The notes under the pieces: generated by a model
Told to the model about the DNA's origin: nothing
What the model saw: the letters and a program-made list of their open reading frames with translations, nothing else
Database searches by the model: none
Position numbers and translations under genes: made by a program
In this document: positions 42,614 to 51,630 of the stretch, piece by piece
How positions within the stretch are numbered: the stretch's first letter is position 1
How the letters are laid out: every line of letters begins with the position of its first letter
DNA from: Paramagnetospirillum caucaseum
GTDB taxonomy: Bacteria > Pseudomonadota > Alphaproteobacteria > Rhodospirillales > Magnetospirillaceae
DNA: 63,040 nt
Assembly (NCBI RefSeq): GCF_000342045.1
Contig: NZ_AONQ01000024.1
Location: 1-63,040 of the forward strand
Direction: 5' to 3'

Positions 42614-43573
42614 ATGGCAAAGACTCGGGCCTATGGCGCCGATTGCATGCTGCTGGCCGCCTTCGAGACGGTTTACGGCACCCTGCCTGCTGACGGTTAT
42701 GGGCGGCTGTCGTTCAAGGAATCCAGCCTGGGGGCCGAGCGACCGCTGGGTTACGACCCGCTGCTGGGCCAGGGTCGCGACGCCCAGGACCCGTTCTACG
42801 AGGCGATCAAGGACGAGGGCGATATCGGCGTGCCGCTGGATGTTAGGGCGCTCGGCTTCTGGCTGAAGGGCCTGTTCGGGGCGCCCGCCACCGCCGATAA
42901 CGGTGACGGGACCTTCGACCATGTCTTCACCTCGGGCGGCACGCTGCCCAGCCTTGCCATCGAGATCGGTCATGCCCAGTTGGCGGTGCTGAAGTTCTTC
43001 CGTCACGGCGGCGCCAAGCTCGACAAGCTGTCCTTCGACATGGCCCGCTCCGGCGCCGCCAATGCCAGCATCGGTGTGATCGCTCAGGGCGAGACCGAAG
43101 CCGCCGCTACCATTGATGCCACCCCGACGACCTTCGCCCTGAAGCGGTTCAGCCAGGGCAGCGGCACCATCCGGGTCGGCGGTGGCCAACTCGCCAACGT
43201 CACCGGCGGCAAGTTGTCCTTTTCCAACAATCTGGAGCGGGTCGAGACCATCCGCGCCGACGGGTTGATCGACGGCGTGGACGAAACCGAAGCCACCGCC
43301 GAAGGTTCGGTGGACATCCGCTTCGGCACCGATACCACCCTGACCTCAGCCATCGCCGCCGAAAGCCCGGTGGCGATGGATTACGGCTTCACCATCCCCG
43401 GTTCGTCCTTCGCGCTGACCTTCCATCTACCCCGCGTGTTCCTGCCCAAGAAGAAGCAGGAGATCAAAGGACCCGGCGGCATCCAGGCCAGCTACGACTG
43501 GCGCGCCGCCCGCGATCCGGTGGCGGGGTATCTGCTCCGCGTCACCCTGGTCAACGACGTGACGGGGTATTGA
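42614..43573 (+). CDS. Major tail tube protein
   Basis: The 319-residue beta-rich protein has the pattern of lambda-V-type tube proteins of siphoviruses, with FEKXXYG-like FETVYGTLPADGYGRLSFKE near the start, a repeated beta-sandwich core (GGKLSFSNNLERVETIRADG) and a C-terminal DYGFTIPGSSFALTFHLPRV. It polymerises on the tape measure. It is followed two bases later by the tail assembly chaperone gene. Confidence 0.85.
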   Translation: MAKTRAYGADCMLLAAFETVYGTLPADGYGRLSFKESSLGAERPLGYDPLLGQGRDAQDPFYEAIKDEGDIGVPLDVRALGFWLKGLFGAPATADNGDGTFDHVFTSGGTLPSLAIEIGHAQLAVLKFFRHGGAKLDKLSFDMARSGAANASIGVIAQGETEAAATIDATPTTFALKRFSQGSGTIRVGGGQLANVTGGKLSFSNNLERVETIRADGLIDGVDETEATAEGSVDIRFGTDTTLTSAIAAESPVAMDYGFTIPGSSFALTFHLPRVFLPKKKQEIKGPGGIQASYDWRAARDPVAGYLLRVTLVNDVTGY

Positions 43574-43575
43574 TC

Positions 43576-44091
43576 ATGATCCGCCTGACTATCCCCAAGG
43601 AACCCTACTGGATCGATCTCCCCCATGGTGTGCGGGTGTTCGTCCGCCCCCTGACCACGGCGGTCTATGAGGCCGCCCGTGCCCGAGGCTGGCGCATGGC
43701 CCGTGCCATCGCCGCCGAGCATGCCGATCTGAAAGCCGCCGGGGCCGATATTACCGGCCTGCCGGACCTATCCGACGAGGACGCCCTGGCCGGACTGTCG
43801 CAGATGCTGTTCGCCCAAGGGCTGGCCCGCTCCGCCATCACCAAATGGGAGGGCGTGCTGGATGAGGCCGACGAGCCTGCGGAGGTCTCAGACACGAGCA
43901 TCGCCGAGTTGATGCAGCTTCCCCGCATGGCCGAGGGCTTCGTCGTCCAGTACACCGAAACCCACGAAGCGGTCATCGCCGAGGGAAACGCCTCCAGGCC
44001 CGCGCCGAATGGCATTTCGGCGGCGGGCCTGACTACTGCCGAGGCTGCGGCGGAAACTGTGACTGCCCCTATGACCGCAACGCCCCCCTGA
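43576..44091 (+). CDS. Tail assembly chaperone G (unshifted product)
   Basis: The 171-residue product begins MIRLTIPKEPYWIDLPHGVR and is mainly helical, as G-type chaperones are. It binds the tape measure protein before tail polymerisation. ATG at 43576 is preferred over an in-frame TTG at 43570. A GGGAAAC heptamer at 43983-43989 permits a -1 shift that makes the longer GT form; after it the zero frame ends in a low-complexity Ala/Thr/Pro tail (TVTAPMTATPP). Confidence 0.85.
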   Translation: MIRLTIPKEPYWIDLPHGVRVFVRPLTTAVYEAARARGWRMARAIAAEHADLKAAGADITGLPDLSDEDALAGLSQMLFAQGLARSAITKWEGVLDEADEPAEVSDTSIAELMQLPRMAEGFVVQYTETHEAVIAEGNASRPAPNGISAAGLTTAEAAAETVTAPMTATPP

Positions 44092-44303
44092 CCGAAGCAG
44101 GCTGGCAAGCCTGGGAACTCCTGACCGGAGCCATCGGCGCCCTCCGCATCAGTCCTCGTGGTGGCATCACCGGCTTCGACCTTCCCGCCCTGCTGATCCA
44201 GGCCCAGACGCTGGGTTACGACCAACCCTTGCTGGCCCGGCTGCTGCCATTCGCTGAGCGGGGAATGGTGGCCGGTTCCGCCAAGGTTCAAACCGAGACC
44301 TGA
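43576..44303 (+). CDS. Tail assembly chaperone GT, made by -1 programmed frameshift
   Basis: Zero-frame codons GAG GGA AAC contain the slippery heptamer G-GGA-AAC (43983-43989), one base different from lambda's GGGAAAG. Six bases later a strong stem-loop begins: AGGCCCGCGCCGAA (43996-44009), a TGGCAT loop, and TTCGGCGGCGGGCCT (44016-44030) with one bulged G. A tandem -1 slip leads to a 104-codon extension ending at 44301-44303 and a 242-residue product. The extension holds a Cys-rich knot (DYCRGCGGNCDCPYD) and ELLTGAIGALRISPRGG, reaching four bases before the tape measure gene. No other gene explains 44092-44303. Confidence 0.82.
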
Positions 44304-44306
44304 CCG

Positions 44307-47297
44307 ATGGCCACCAAATCCGTCTCCATTCGCCTGTCCCTGCAGGATGGCGAAACCGTGCGCCGTACCCTGATCCAACTGGGTAACGACGGCCAGAAGG
44401 CGCTGGCCCGGATCGAGGGAGCGGCGCAACCGGCGTCGAAGTCGCTGCTGGCCATGAATGCCGCCAGCCAGGATATCCAGGGCGGCATGGCGGGGTTTGC
44501 TTCCCGGCTTGGCCCCATCGGCTCGGTGATGATGGCGCTGGGTCCGGCGGGATTGGCGGCGGGCGCGGCTATTGGCTTCTTCGGCAAGGCCATGGTGGAG
44601 TCCACCATCAAGGTGGAAAGCCTGGAGGCCCGGCTGAAGGGGCTGGTCGGCGCCGCCGCCCTGACCGAAACCACCAGCTATCTCTATGCCCAGGCCCAGA
44701 AGACCGGCACCGCCTTGGAGACCGTGGTCGGGGCCTATTCCCGGCTGGCGGCGTTGCAGAAGGCCGGGATCATCACCACCGGCGAAAGCCGCGCCTTGCT
44801 GGAGGGCTTCCAGTCCACCGCCATCGCGCTGGGGGCCTCGTCCGAGCAGTTGGAGCAATCGCTGTTCGGTCTGGCCCAGGGGCTGTCGTCGGGCACGTTG
44901 CGCGCCGAGGAACTCAACCAGATTGTCGAGCCCATGCCGGGGCTGCTGCAGGCTCTCGACCGGGCCGCCGCTCTGCCCTCGGGCGGCTTCCGCCAGATGG
45001 TCACCCAGGGCAAGGTCACGGCGGATTTCTTCCGCGACACCCTGATCAAGGCGCTGCGGGGTTTCGACGAAGCCGCCAAGGAAAGCGCCGATACCGCCGA
45101 GCGGTCGTTTACCCGCATGGCCAATGCCTGGCAGGGCTTCACCAACGCCCCCTGGCTGCGCAAGGTTCTGTCGGGCGGCGCCAATGCCGGGGCGGCGACG
45201 CTGGAATCGCTGACGCCGGGCGAATCCACGGTCAAGTCGCGGCTGGCCGATCTGGACCGCCGCATTGCCGCCCTGGGGGGCGAGCAGGCCCTCGACAAGC
45301 CGTTGCCCGCCGGCACCCATTCCGTGGTGGTGATGGCGGTCAGGGAGGAGAACGAGGAACTGCGCCGCCTGCTGGCCGAACGCCAGGATGTCGCCGCCGA
45401 CCTCGACGAGATCACCCGCAAGCGGGCGGGCATGGAAGCCCAGGCCAAGATGGAGCGCGATCGGGTAAGGGCCGAGCAGCGCGAGCCCAGCTATCTCGAA
45501 AAGCTGACCGACCTCAAATTTGAGGTGGAATGGCAGGAGAAGCTCAACACGGCCCGCGCCGCCGGCAACGCGGTGTTCTCCCGCACCAAGGCCCAATACG
45601 AAGCGGCCAAGGGCTTTCGCCAAATTGAGAAGGAGCTGTTCCAGCAAGGCGGCGTCTATCGCACCCAGCCCAAGGAACAGGAGATCAAGGATCTGCTGGC
45701 CCGTGAGGCCGAGGCCAAGGGGGCGGGAGAGATGTCGGCCCAGGCCCAGGCCGAGGTGCTGGGGCTGAACCTCCAAGCCCGTGGCCAGGAGCGTCTGGCC
45801 GAAGCCGCCCGCACCGGCGGGCAAGCCCAGATCGATGCGGCGCGGGCCGCCAAGGTGCTGGAGTTCGCCTTCAAGAATAACGGCGCGGCGGTGGCCGAAT
45901 ACGATCGGGCGCTGCGCCGCATCGATGCCGCCAAGCTGCTGGAACAGACCAACGGCCTGATCCGCACCATGGGGCAGGAAGCCGCAGCCAATGACCGTCT
46001 CGCCGATTCCGCCAAGGGCTCGGTGGCCGACACCATCCTGGCGGAGCGGACCAATTGGCTGGCCGAACAGGCATCCAAGGGGCTGAGTGATGCCAATGGC
46101 GAACTGGCGGCTTCCTACGCCCTGGTGCAGAAGTCCCGCGCCAACAGCGAGGCCACTCGCGCCGTCGCCGATCTGGAGCGCGAGATCGATGCCCAGGTGC
46201 GTCTGGCCGAGGCGGTGCGCAGTAGTGATCGCAACCGCGTTCGCACAGTCACCATCGACAATGACGTGGCCAAATTCGCCCGCAGCCACAAGCTGGCCGA
46301 GGACGATCCCAAACTCGATGAGTACCGGGCGGCCCGCTCGCGGCAATATGCCGAGGCGGTCAAGGATGAGGCCCGCCAGACTACCCTGGCCTACGACGCC
46401 ACCCTGCGGTTTGCCGAGGAACTGGCCAAGCTCAACGAGCAGCGGGCCAGCGGTGCCTTGTCGGAGGAAGCCTATACCCGCCGCTATCGGGAATTGGAGC
46501 AGGACAAGCTGGCCGCCAGCCGCGACTGGCAGGACGGCGCCATCCGGGCGGTACGGGCCTATGCCGACGAAGCCAGCAATGCCGCGGCTTCGGCAGAGCG
46601 GGCCATGTCCGGGGCGCTGCGGGCCAGCGAGGATGCTTTCGTCAAATGGGCCATGACCGGCAAGCTGGCCGGGCAGGATCTGTTCAACAGTCTGGCCGAG
46701 GAGGCTTTGCGCGCCGCTTGGCGCATGTCGGTGGTAGCGCCGCTGTTCGGCGGAGCCGGTGGCGGCATCTTCGGCGGCATGATCGCCGGGATCGGCAGTT
46801 TCTTTTCCGGGACCGCTTCTGGCGGCGCCAGTTCCGGCGGCGCGGCGCCGGTGCCCGATACCGGTAATTTCGCCATCGCCCATTCCGGCGGCTTGATCGG
46901 TCTCGACCGGCTGGACACTCGTTCGTTCAGCTCCTCGGTCTTCGCCAATGCACCGAAATACCATGGTGGCGGTCTGGTGGCGGGGGAGCGCCCCATCGTT
47001 GCCCGCGTCGGTGAGGGCGTTTTCACGCCCCGGCAGATGGACAATGCCGACCGCATCCTGAATGCCGCCTTGTCGCAGCCGATGGTGGTGGGCGTGGTGG
47101 TCACGGTCAATAATCATGCGTCGGGCACCCAGGCCCGCGCCGAGCAATCCCAGGGGGCGGATGGCCGCATCCATCTCGACATCATCGTTGAGGAGATCGA
47201 GGGCCGCATGAGCCGCCGCATCGGTCGCGGCGAGGGCATGGCCCCGATGCTGGAGCATCGCTATGGGCTGAACCCGGCGGCAGGGACATATCGGTAA
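44307..47297 (+). CDS. Tape measure protein
   Basis: The 996-residue protein sets tail length. The N-terminal third has the tape-measure domain (GLVGAAALTETTSYLYAQAQ, GLAQGLSSGTLRAEELNQIV). A hydrophobic glycine-rich segment at about 60-100 (MMALGPAGLAAGAAIGFFG) and another near 810-850 fit membrane-active portions used during DNA injection. A long coiled-coil middle (KAKMERDR-type charged repeats) lies between. It follows the GT frame by three bases. A 1197-codon open frame on the opposite strand is a shadow. Confidence 0.92.
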   Translation: MATKSVSIRLSLQDGETVRRTLIQLGNDGQKALARIEGAAQPASKSLLAMNAASQDIQGGMAGFASRLGPIGSVMMALGPAGLAAGAAIGFFGKAMVESTIKVESLEARLKGLVGAAALTETTSYLYAQAQKTGTALETVVGAYSRLAALQKAGIITTGESRALLEGFQSTAIALGASSEQLEQSLFGLAQGLSSGTLRAEELNQIVEPMPGLLQALDRAAALPSGGFRQMVTQGKVTADFFRDTLIKALRGFDEAAKESADTAERSFTRMANAWQGFTNAPWLRKVLSGGANAGAATLESLTPGESTVKSRLADLDRRIAALGGEQALDKPLPAGTHSVVVMAVREENEELRRLLAERQDVAADLDEITRKRAGMEAQAKMERDRVRAEQREPSYLEKLTDLKFEVEWQEKLNTARAAGNAVFSRTKAQYEAAKGFRQIEKELFQQGGVYRTQPKEQEIKDLLAREAEAKGAGEMSAQAQAEVLGLNLQARGQERLAEAARTGGQAQIDAARAAKVLEFAFKNNGAAVAEYDRALRRIDAAKLLEQTNGLIRTMGQEAAANDRLADSAKGSVADTILAERTNWLAEQASKGLSDANGELAASYALVQKSRANSEATRAVADLEREIDAQVRLAEAVRSSDRNRVRTVTIDNDVAKFARSHKLAEDDPKLDEYRAARSRQYAEAVKDEARQTTLAYDATLRFAEELAKLNEQRASGALSEEAYTRRYRELEQDKLAASRDWQDGAIRAVRAYADEASNAAASAERAMSGALRASEDAFVKWAMTGKLAGQDLFNSLAEEALRAAWRMSVVAPLFGGAGGGIFGGMIAGIGSFFSGTASGGASSGGAAPVPDTGNFAIAHSGGLIGLDRLDTRSFSSSVFANAPKYHGGGLVAGERPIVARVGEGVFTPRQMDNADRILNAALSQPMVVGVVVTVNNHASGTQARAEQSQGADGRIHLDIIVEEIEGRMSRRIGRGEGMAPMLEHRYGLNPAAGTYR

Positions 47298-47299
47298 GG

Positions 47300-47581
47300 C
47301 TACAAGCCGAGTTCGCTGTGCGAGCCGAGACGCACCAGATCGAGCGTCTCTTCGTCGGAGAGGCGGTAGATCAGGACCAAATCGGGCTTAATATGGCAGT
47401 CGCGGTGATCCTTCCAGTTCCCGGTCAGGGCGTGGTCGTGATGTCGCTCCTCCAGGGGCTCGTCGGCCACCAGCTTCGAGACCACCTCGACAAGGTCGGC
47501 ATCGAGGGCTTCCCGATGTCGCCCCTTCTTTTCACGCTTGTAGTCTCGCTTGAACTGACCGGTGCGGCTAATCGTCCGCAT
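47300..47581 (-). CDS. yafQ: YafQ-family mRNA interferase toxin
   Basis: The 93-residue protein is of the RelE/YafQ fold: RTISRTGQFKRDYKREKKGR at the start, HALTGNWKDHRDCHIKPDL with the catalytic His region, and LVLIYRLSDEETLDLVRLGS with a C-terminal HSELGL. It cuts mRNA on the ribosome. It overlaps the DinJ-like antitoxin gene by 14 bases, antisense to the late operon. Confidence 0.9.
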   Translation of the reverse strand: MRTISRTGQFKRDYKREKKGRHREALDADLVEVVSKLVADEPLEERHHDHALTGNWKDHRDCHIKPDLVLIYRLSDEETLDLVRLGSHSELGL

Positions 47582-47825
47582 TCAGATCCGCCATCAGATC
47601 CTTGACGCTGCCGACCCGTACCACGTCGCCGCGCCGGGCTGCTTCCATCGCGGCGATGGTTTCGGCATTGGGAACCAGCGGCTCGAACGGCAGCCGCTTC
47701 TCGGTGGCAATCCGCACCATCATCATGCGGAAGGCGTCGGACACGGTCAGCCCGATCGACGACAGCACGATTGCGGCTTCCTCCTTCAGGTGCTCGTCGA
47801 TGCGGGCACGGACAACAGTGTTCAT
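47568..47825 (-). CDS. dinJ: DinJ/RelB-family antitoxin
   Basis: The 85-residue protein has the RHH start VVRARIDEHLKEEAAIVLSS followed by IGLTVSDAFRMMMVRIATEK, diagnostic of DinJ. The C-terminal part (MEAARRGDVVRVGSVKDL) neutralises YafQ. ATG at 47825 lies close to a dyad at 47845-47863 that probably serves as operator. Confidence 0.9.
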   Translation of the reverse strand: MNTVVRARIDEHLKEEAAIVLSSIGLTVSDAFRMMMVRIATEKRLPFEPLVPNAETIAAMEAARRGDVVRVGSVKDLMADLNADD

Positions 47826-47844
47826 GGTGGGCACCTCCTGTACT

Positions 47845-47863
47845 TGGGCCACAGTGTAGCCCA
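47845..47863 (-). promoter_or_regulatory. Candidate operator of the dinJ-yafQ pair
   Basis: TGGGC (47845-47849) and GCCCA (47859-47863) flank a nine-base spacer in the promoter region 20 bases before the dinJ start. This dyad could bind the RHH antitoxin. It is short, so confidence is low. Confidence 0.35.
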
Positions 47864-47915
47864 GAGATGAGGTGGCCGTCCACCGGATGCAAGGAGCCTG
47901 TACCCGGAGACCGTC

Positions 47916-48413
47916 ATGACCACCACCATCTCCTGGCCCGCCCGGCTGCCGCTGCCGACCTATGACGGCTATGCCCTGGAACCGGAATCCGCCGTCACCC
48001 GCACCGACATGGAATCCGGCCCAGCCCGGCAGCGGCGGCGGTTCACCCAAACGCCAACCCGTATCCCGGTGCGCTGGCGCATGTCGGCGGTGGATTTCGC
48101 CACCTTTGAGGCGTGGTTCCGCCTGAAGCTGGACGATGGCGCCGACTGGTTCGCCATCTCCCTGCTGGGCGGAAGCGGCATTGTCGCCCACGAAGCCCGT
48201 TTCGTCGGCCAGGGCAACACCCCCTACAAGGCGGTGCCCAGCCGGGGCGGGGCTTGGATCGTCACCTCGGTGTTGGAAGTTCGTGAGCGCCCCATGCTCG
48301 ACGCGGGGGCGTTGGACATCCTGCTGGCCGAGGACGTGGTCGTTCTCTTTGCCAACATCCAGACCCTCCATTCCACCCTGCATGTCGGCTTGCCCGTCAG
48401 CATTCGCTGGTGA
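47916..48413 (+). CDS. Minor tail protein (gpM position)
   Basis: The 165-residue beta-rich protein (MTTTISWPARLPLPTYDGYA start) contains FTQTPTRIPVRWRMSAVDFA followed by TFEAWFRLKL, a pattern of phage minor tail proteins next to the tape measure gene. It likely forms part of the tail tip. The toxin-antitoxin pair intervenes between it and the tape measure gene. Confidence 0.7.
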   Translation: MTTTISWPARLPLPTYDGYALEPESAVTRTDMESGPARQRRRFTQTPTRIPVRWRMSAVDFATFEAWFRLKLDDGADWFAISLLGGSGIVAHEARFVGQGNTPYKAVPSRGGAWIVTSVLEVRERPMLDAGALDILLAEDVVVLFANIQTLHSTLHVGLPVSIRW

Positions 48414-48419
48414 CCATCC

Positions 48420-49289
48420 ATGACTCTGCAAACCGATCTCGCTGCTGCCGTCGCCAAGGTGACCGCGGACAGCACCCTGCTGCACAAGGTGGTGCATGGC
48501 CCCGCCAGCGGGACCGAGTGTCAGGTCGTCACCGAAGGTGGGCCGGTCAAGACGGTGGCCAAGGCCATCGCCGATATCGACACCCGGCTTCAGTCCGGTC
48601 TGGAAACCCTGGATCAGAAGGTTGCCGCGGCGGCGGCCAGCGCGACGATTGCTGTTCAAAGCGCCGATGCGGTGGAGACGAGCGAGGCAGCTATCGCGGC
48701 AAATGCCCAGGCCGCGCGCCTGTCGGAAACGCATGCCGCCGCCAGCGCATCATCCGCGTCCGGCAATGCCGCTGCGGCCAATGCCAGCGCGGTCGCGGCG
48801 CAGGCATCCCGGCAAGCCTCGGAAAACGCTGCCGCCCAGGCGGAACAGTCCAGGACCGCATCAGTGGCGGCGAAAGCCGTCACCACGCAGGCAGCAATCG
48901 ATGCGGCCGCCTCGGCATCGGCGGCCGATGCCTCCGCCATAGCGGCTAATACCAGCGAAGTCGCCGCCCAGGCGAGCGCGGAGGCGGCGGCCCTGTCGGA
49001 ACAGCAGGCGGCGACCTCCTCGGCCTTGGCGGTCCATGCCGAGGCCAGCGCCACCGCGTCGGCCGCCCAGGCCCGTGCATCGGAAACCGCCTCTGCCGGT
49101 TCCGCCACGGCAGCAGCCCAGGCCGAAACCGACGGCGCCTTCTGGGCCGGACAAGCCGAGAGCTTCGCCGTGGCCGCCGAAGCGGCGGCAACCATCGTCG
49201 CCGATGCCACCGGGCTTGATCTGCAAACCCTGATCGTTTCCGCCCGCAGGGGCTCGGACTACCGGACGCTCGGCATCGAGTTGTTCTGA
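48420..49289 (+). CDS. Alanine-rich coiled-coil tail fibre stem protein
   Basis: The 289-residue protein is over a third alanine from residue 65 to 250, with S/A/Q/E heptad-like repeats (ASASSASGNAAAANASAVAA) predicted to form a long triple coiled coil. A short N-terminal globular part (KVVHGPASGTECQVVTEGG) and the C-terminal VSARRGSDYRTLGIELF frame the stalk. It probably links fibre tips to the baseplate. Codon repetitiveness produces long frames in other phases that are not genes. Confidence 0.75.
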   Translation: MTLQTDLAAAVAKVTADSTLLHKVVHGPASGTECQVVTEGGPVKTVAKAIADIDTRLQSGLETLDQKVAAAAASATIAVQSADAVETSEAAIAANAQAARLSETHAAASASSASGNAAAANASAVAAQASRQASENAAAQAEQSRTASVAAKAVTTQAAIDAAASASAADASAIAANTSEVAAQASAEAAALSEQQAATSSALAVHAEASATASAAQARASETASAGSATAAAQAETDGAFWAGQAESFAVAAEAAATIVADATGLDLQTLIVSARRGSDYRTLGIELF

Positions 49290-49300
49290 AGGGAAGCCCC

Positions 49301-49711
49301 ATGACCACCCTTGCCCATTACCTGACGCTCAAATCCGCCCAGGACAACGCCTTCGCCACCATCTCGGCCAAACTCGACGATCCCAACCTGCGGATGGACG
49401 ATTTCGCCCTGATGGTGAAGGCCATCGAACTGATCGAGACCGTCCAGGACACCGATTCCTACGACGCCCTGCTGCGCAAGGTGGCGGCCAAGGCCGCCGG
49501 GCTCTACGCCCCGGACTTAAGCGGCGAGGACATCCTCATGCTGACCCGGGCTTCCAGGCTGGGCGACATCCCCCATGGCGGGGAAGAGCGGTGGATGCTG
49601 CTCAATCGCGATGACCGGAACATGGATGTCACCGGCGCCGTGATGGTCGGCGAGCGCACCCTGGAATCGTTCGGCGATTGCGTCCTCGAAACCTTCTACG
49701 CGGAGACCTGA
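49301..49711 (+). CDS. Tail fibre-associated phage protein
   Basis: The 136-residue protein (MTTLAHYLTLKSAQDNAFAT start) has a helical N-terminal half and a C-terminal domain with GGEERWMLLNRDDRNMDVTG and VLETFYAET. It lies between the coiled-coil stem and the next fibre gene. No specific function is recognised. Confidence 0.6.
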   Translation: MTTLAHYLTLKSAQDNAFATISAKLDDPNLRMDDFALMVKAIELIETVQDTDSYDALLRKVAAKAAGLYAPDLSGEDILMLTRASRLGDIPHGGEERWMLLNRDDRNMDVTGAVMVGERTLESFGDCVLETFYAET

Positions 49712-49715
49712 TCCC

Positions 49716-50282
49716 ATGCCCCTGACCATCCCCCCGATCCCCAACGCTGCTCCCTTCGTGGCGTTCTCCGACAATGTCGGCATCTTCAGCAATTCCAAGG
49801 CCCGCGAAATCCCGGCCCGGCTCAATGCCATTGCCCAGGCGCTGAAGGATCACATCAACACGCTCTGGCTGGGCACGGCCACCAGCTTCATCAACGGCAC
49901 GGTGATCGCCGGTCTCAACGCCGCCCTTGCCAAGATCGAGACCTTCTCCAACGGGATCGAAACCCGCATCAACAATCAGATGGCCGAGTTCCAGGTCAAT
50001 CTCGCCAATTACCTCGGAACCAATGCCGGGTATTCGGTCAGTGCCGCCAATGCTGCCCTGTTCACGGGGGGCATCGTCGCGGGTGACGTCGTCTACGACG
50101 TTGCGGGAAGAGCGGCTTCCATCCGCCAGGGGCCGCGTCTGATCAACGGCATCACCTACAACGACGACGGAACCATGGCGGGCTATGCCGAGAAGCTGAC
50201 CCTCGGCGGCATCACCTATACCCGCGCCTACAGCTTCACCTATACGCCCGACGGGCAGATCGCCGCCATCACGGAGGTTTGA
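49716..50282 (+). CDS. Tail fibre trimerising protein
   Basis: The 188-residue protein starts MPLTIPPIPNAAPFVAFSDN. It has a helical segment (ARLNAIAQALKDHINTLWLG) and a C-terminal beta repeat region (GRAASIRQGPRLINGITYND, TYTRAYSFTYTPDGQIAAIT) that resembles phage fibre or needle repeats. It probably contributes to a host-binding fibre with its neighbours. Assignment is by context. Confidence 0.55.
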   Translation: MPLTIPPIPNAAPFVAFSDNVGIFSNSKAREIPARLNAIAQALKDHINTLWLGTATSFINGTVIAGLNAALAKIETFSNGIETRINNQMAEFQVNLANYLGTNAGYSVSAANAALFTGGIVAGDVVYDVAGRAASIRQGPRLINGITYNDDGTMAGYAEKLTLGGITYTRAYSFTYTPDGQIAAITEV

Positions 50283-50284
50283 CG

Positions 50285-51628
50285 ATGGATATCCTGACAT
50301 TCAACGCGCTGAAACAGTACCAGCGCCGTATTGACAGCGATCTGCTCGATCCCTGGAAGCGCCCGGCCTTCGCCGTGGTCACCATGAGCAGTTCGGCGCC
50401 CTGGGGCACGGTGGTCTACAACCACTATCTCCAGGAGCTTTGCCGCCAGCACTACAATGACAGCGGCTACATGCAGGGCAGCACCAGCAGCCTGGGCACC
50501 GAATTCTTCAACAACTGGTATTCCTACGGCCAGACGAACTCGAACATCTCGTCGACCGACACCTCCTATGGCGACGGCACGGCGCGGTGCGGGCATCTCG
50601 GCCATATCGCCCTTGGCATCGGCCCCGACGGCTCGATGATCGGCCGCCCCAGCCCCTATGCCGGCACGGCACTCCGCAATGTCGGTGTCTGGGTCAACAA
50701 CAAGACCAACAAGAACCTCGCCCTGTTCATGGAGAATCAGTATGCGGGCGTGGCGCCCCGCGCCATCGCCCCCGGCCGCCTGACCGGCACCGAGGGTTGG
50801 CATCTGGCCTGGACCAACACCAAGTTCTACGCCCAGAACAATTTCGGGACGTACAACAAGTACGGGATGATTGGCTACAACGAGAAGACCGGCACGCTGG
50901 TCATCAATGAGAACAAGAACGGCGGCACCTCCATGCGGCTGCACGTCTATTCCAACGTCCCGCCGTTCGACATTTCCGCCAGCAACCGCCGCGCCTGGTT
51001 CAACAATCTCGATGAGACCAAGCACATCTTCTACGACTGGACGGCCAATTCGGCCGGGTATGCCGAGAGCCTCTATCGCGGCATCGTCATTCCCTGCGAT
51101 GACGGCAAGATCATCATCGTGCGGATGGAGCCCAGCAATTACTGCATGCTGGACCGGTTCACGCCGAACGGCGCCGGAGGCTACACCAAGGAAGCCACCC
51201 ACACCCTGAGCACGACCACCACCTACGGCATGGAATCCGCCGACCGCAACGGCATCCGCTTCCAGATCTCCAACGACGGCAAATACGTCATCTGCTACCA
51301 GCCCTATTACTACTATGGGGCCGGGGCCGAGGTATTCCTGATCCGGGTGGCGGACGGGAAGTACGCCTTTCTACAATACCAGGATTCCAGCTATGGCCGG
51401 TCGTTCGCGCCCATCCGCGACAGCGACTTCATGATCTCCTACAGCCCGAATTCCGACAGCGGTTACGGCATCTACATGTCGCACATCGACACCCGGACGG
51501 TGTTTCAGGCCATCGCCGACAAGGGCGACATGAGTTCCAAGGTGCCGGGCTTCAACGTCTACATCTTCGACAGCGCCTATCACTCGACCAACTACCCCTA
51601 CATCGTCCCGATCATCGGAGGCATCTGA
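50285..51628 (+). CDS. Candidate receptor-binding tail fibre tip protein
   Basis: The 447-residue protein is rich in Tyr, Asn, Gly and Ser and appears all-beta from residue 30 on (NNWYSYGQTNSNISSTDTSY, ICYQPYYYYGAGAEVFLIRV). It has regularly spaced blade-like segments recalling a beta-propeller. It is the largest non-J fibre gene and is followed by a small chaperone-like gene, the usual order for an adhesin and its assembly helper. No homologous domain can be named with certainty. Confidence 0.6.
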   Translation: MDILTFNALKQYQRRIDSDLLDPWKRPAFAVVTMSSSAPWGTVVYNHYLQELCRQHYNDSGYMQGSTSSLGTEFFNNWYSYGQTNSNISSTDTSYGDGTARCGHLGHIALGIGPDGSMIGRPSPYAGTALRNVGVWVNNKTNKNLALFMENQYAGVAPRAIAPGRLTGTEGWHLAWTNTKFYAQNNFGTYNKYGMIGYNEKTGTLVINENKNGGTSMRLHVYSNVPPFDISASNRRAWFNNLDETKHIFYDWTANSAGYAESLYRGIVIPCDDGKIIIVRMEPSNYCMLDRFTPNGAGGYTKEATHTLSTTTTYGMESADRNGIRFQISNDGKYVICYQPYYYYGAGAEVFLIRVADGKYAFLQYQDSSYGRSFAPIRDSDFMISYSPNSDSGYGIYMSHIDTRTVFQAIADKGDMSSKVPGFNVYIFDSAYHSTNYPYIVPIIGGI

Positions 51629-51630
51629 TC

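Noticed and set aside
43665-47258. A 1197-codon open frame on the minus strand across the tape measure region
   Set aside because: It is the antisense shadow of the tape measure gene in high-GC DNA: low-complexity Gly/Leu/Gln-rich, no ribosome site and no domain, while the plus strand encodes a clear tape measure protein.
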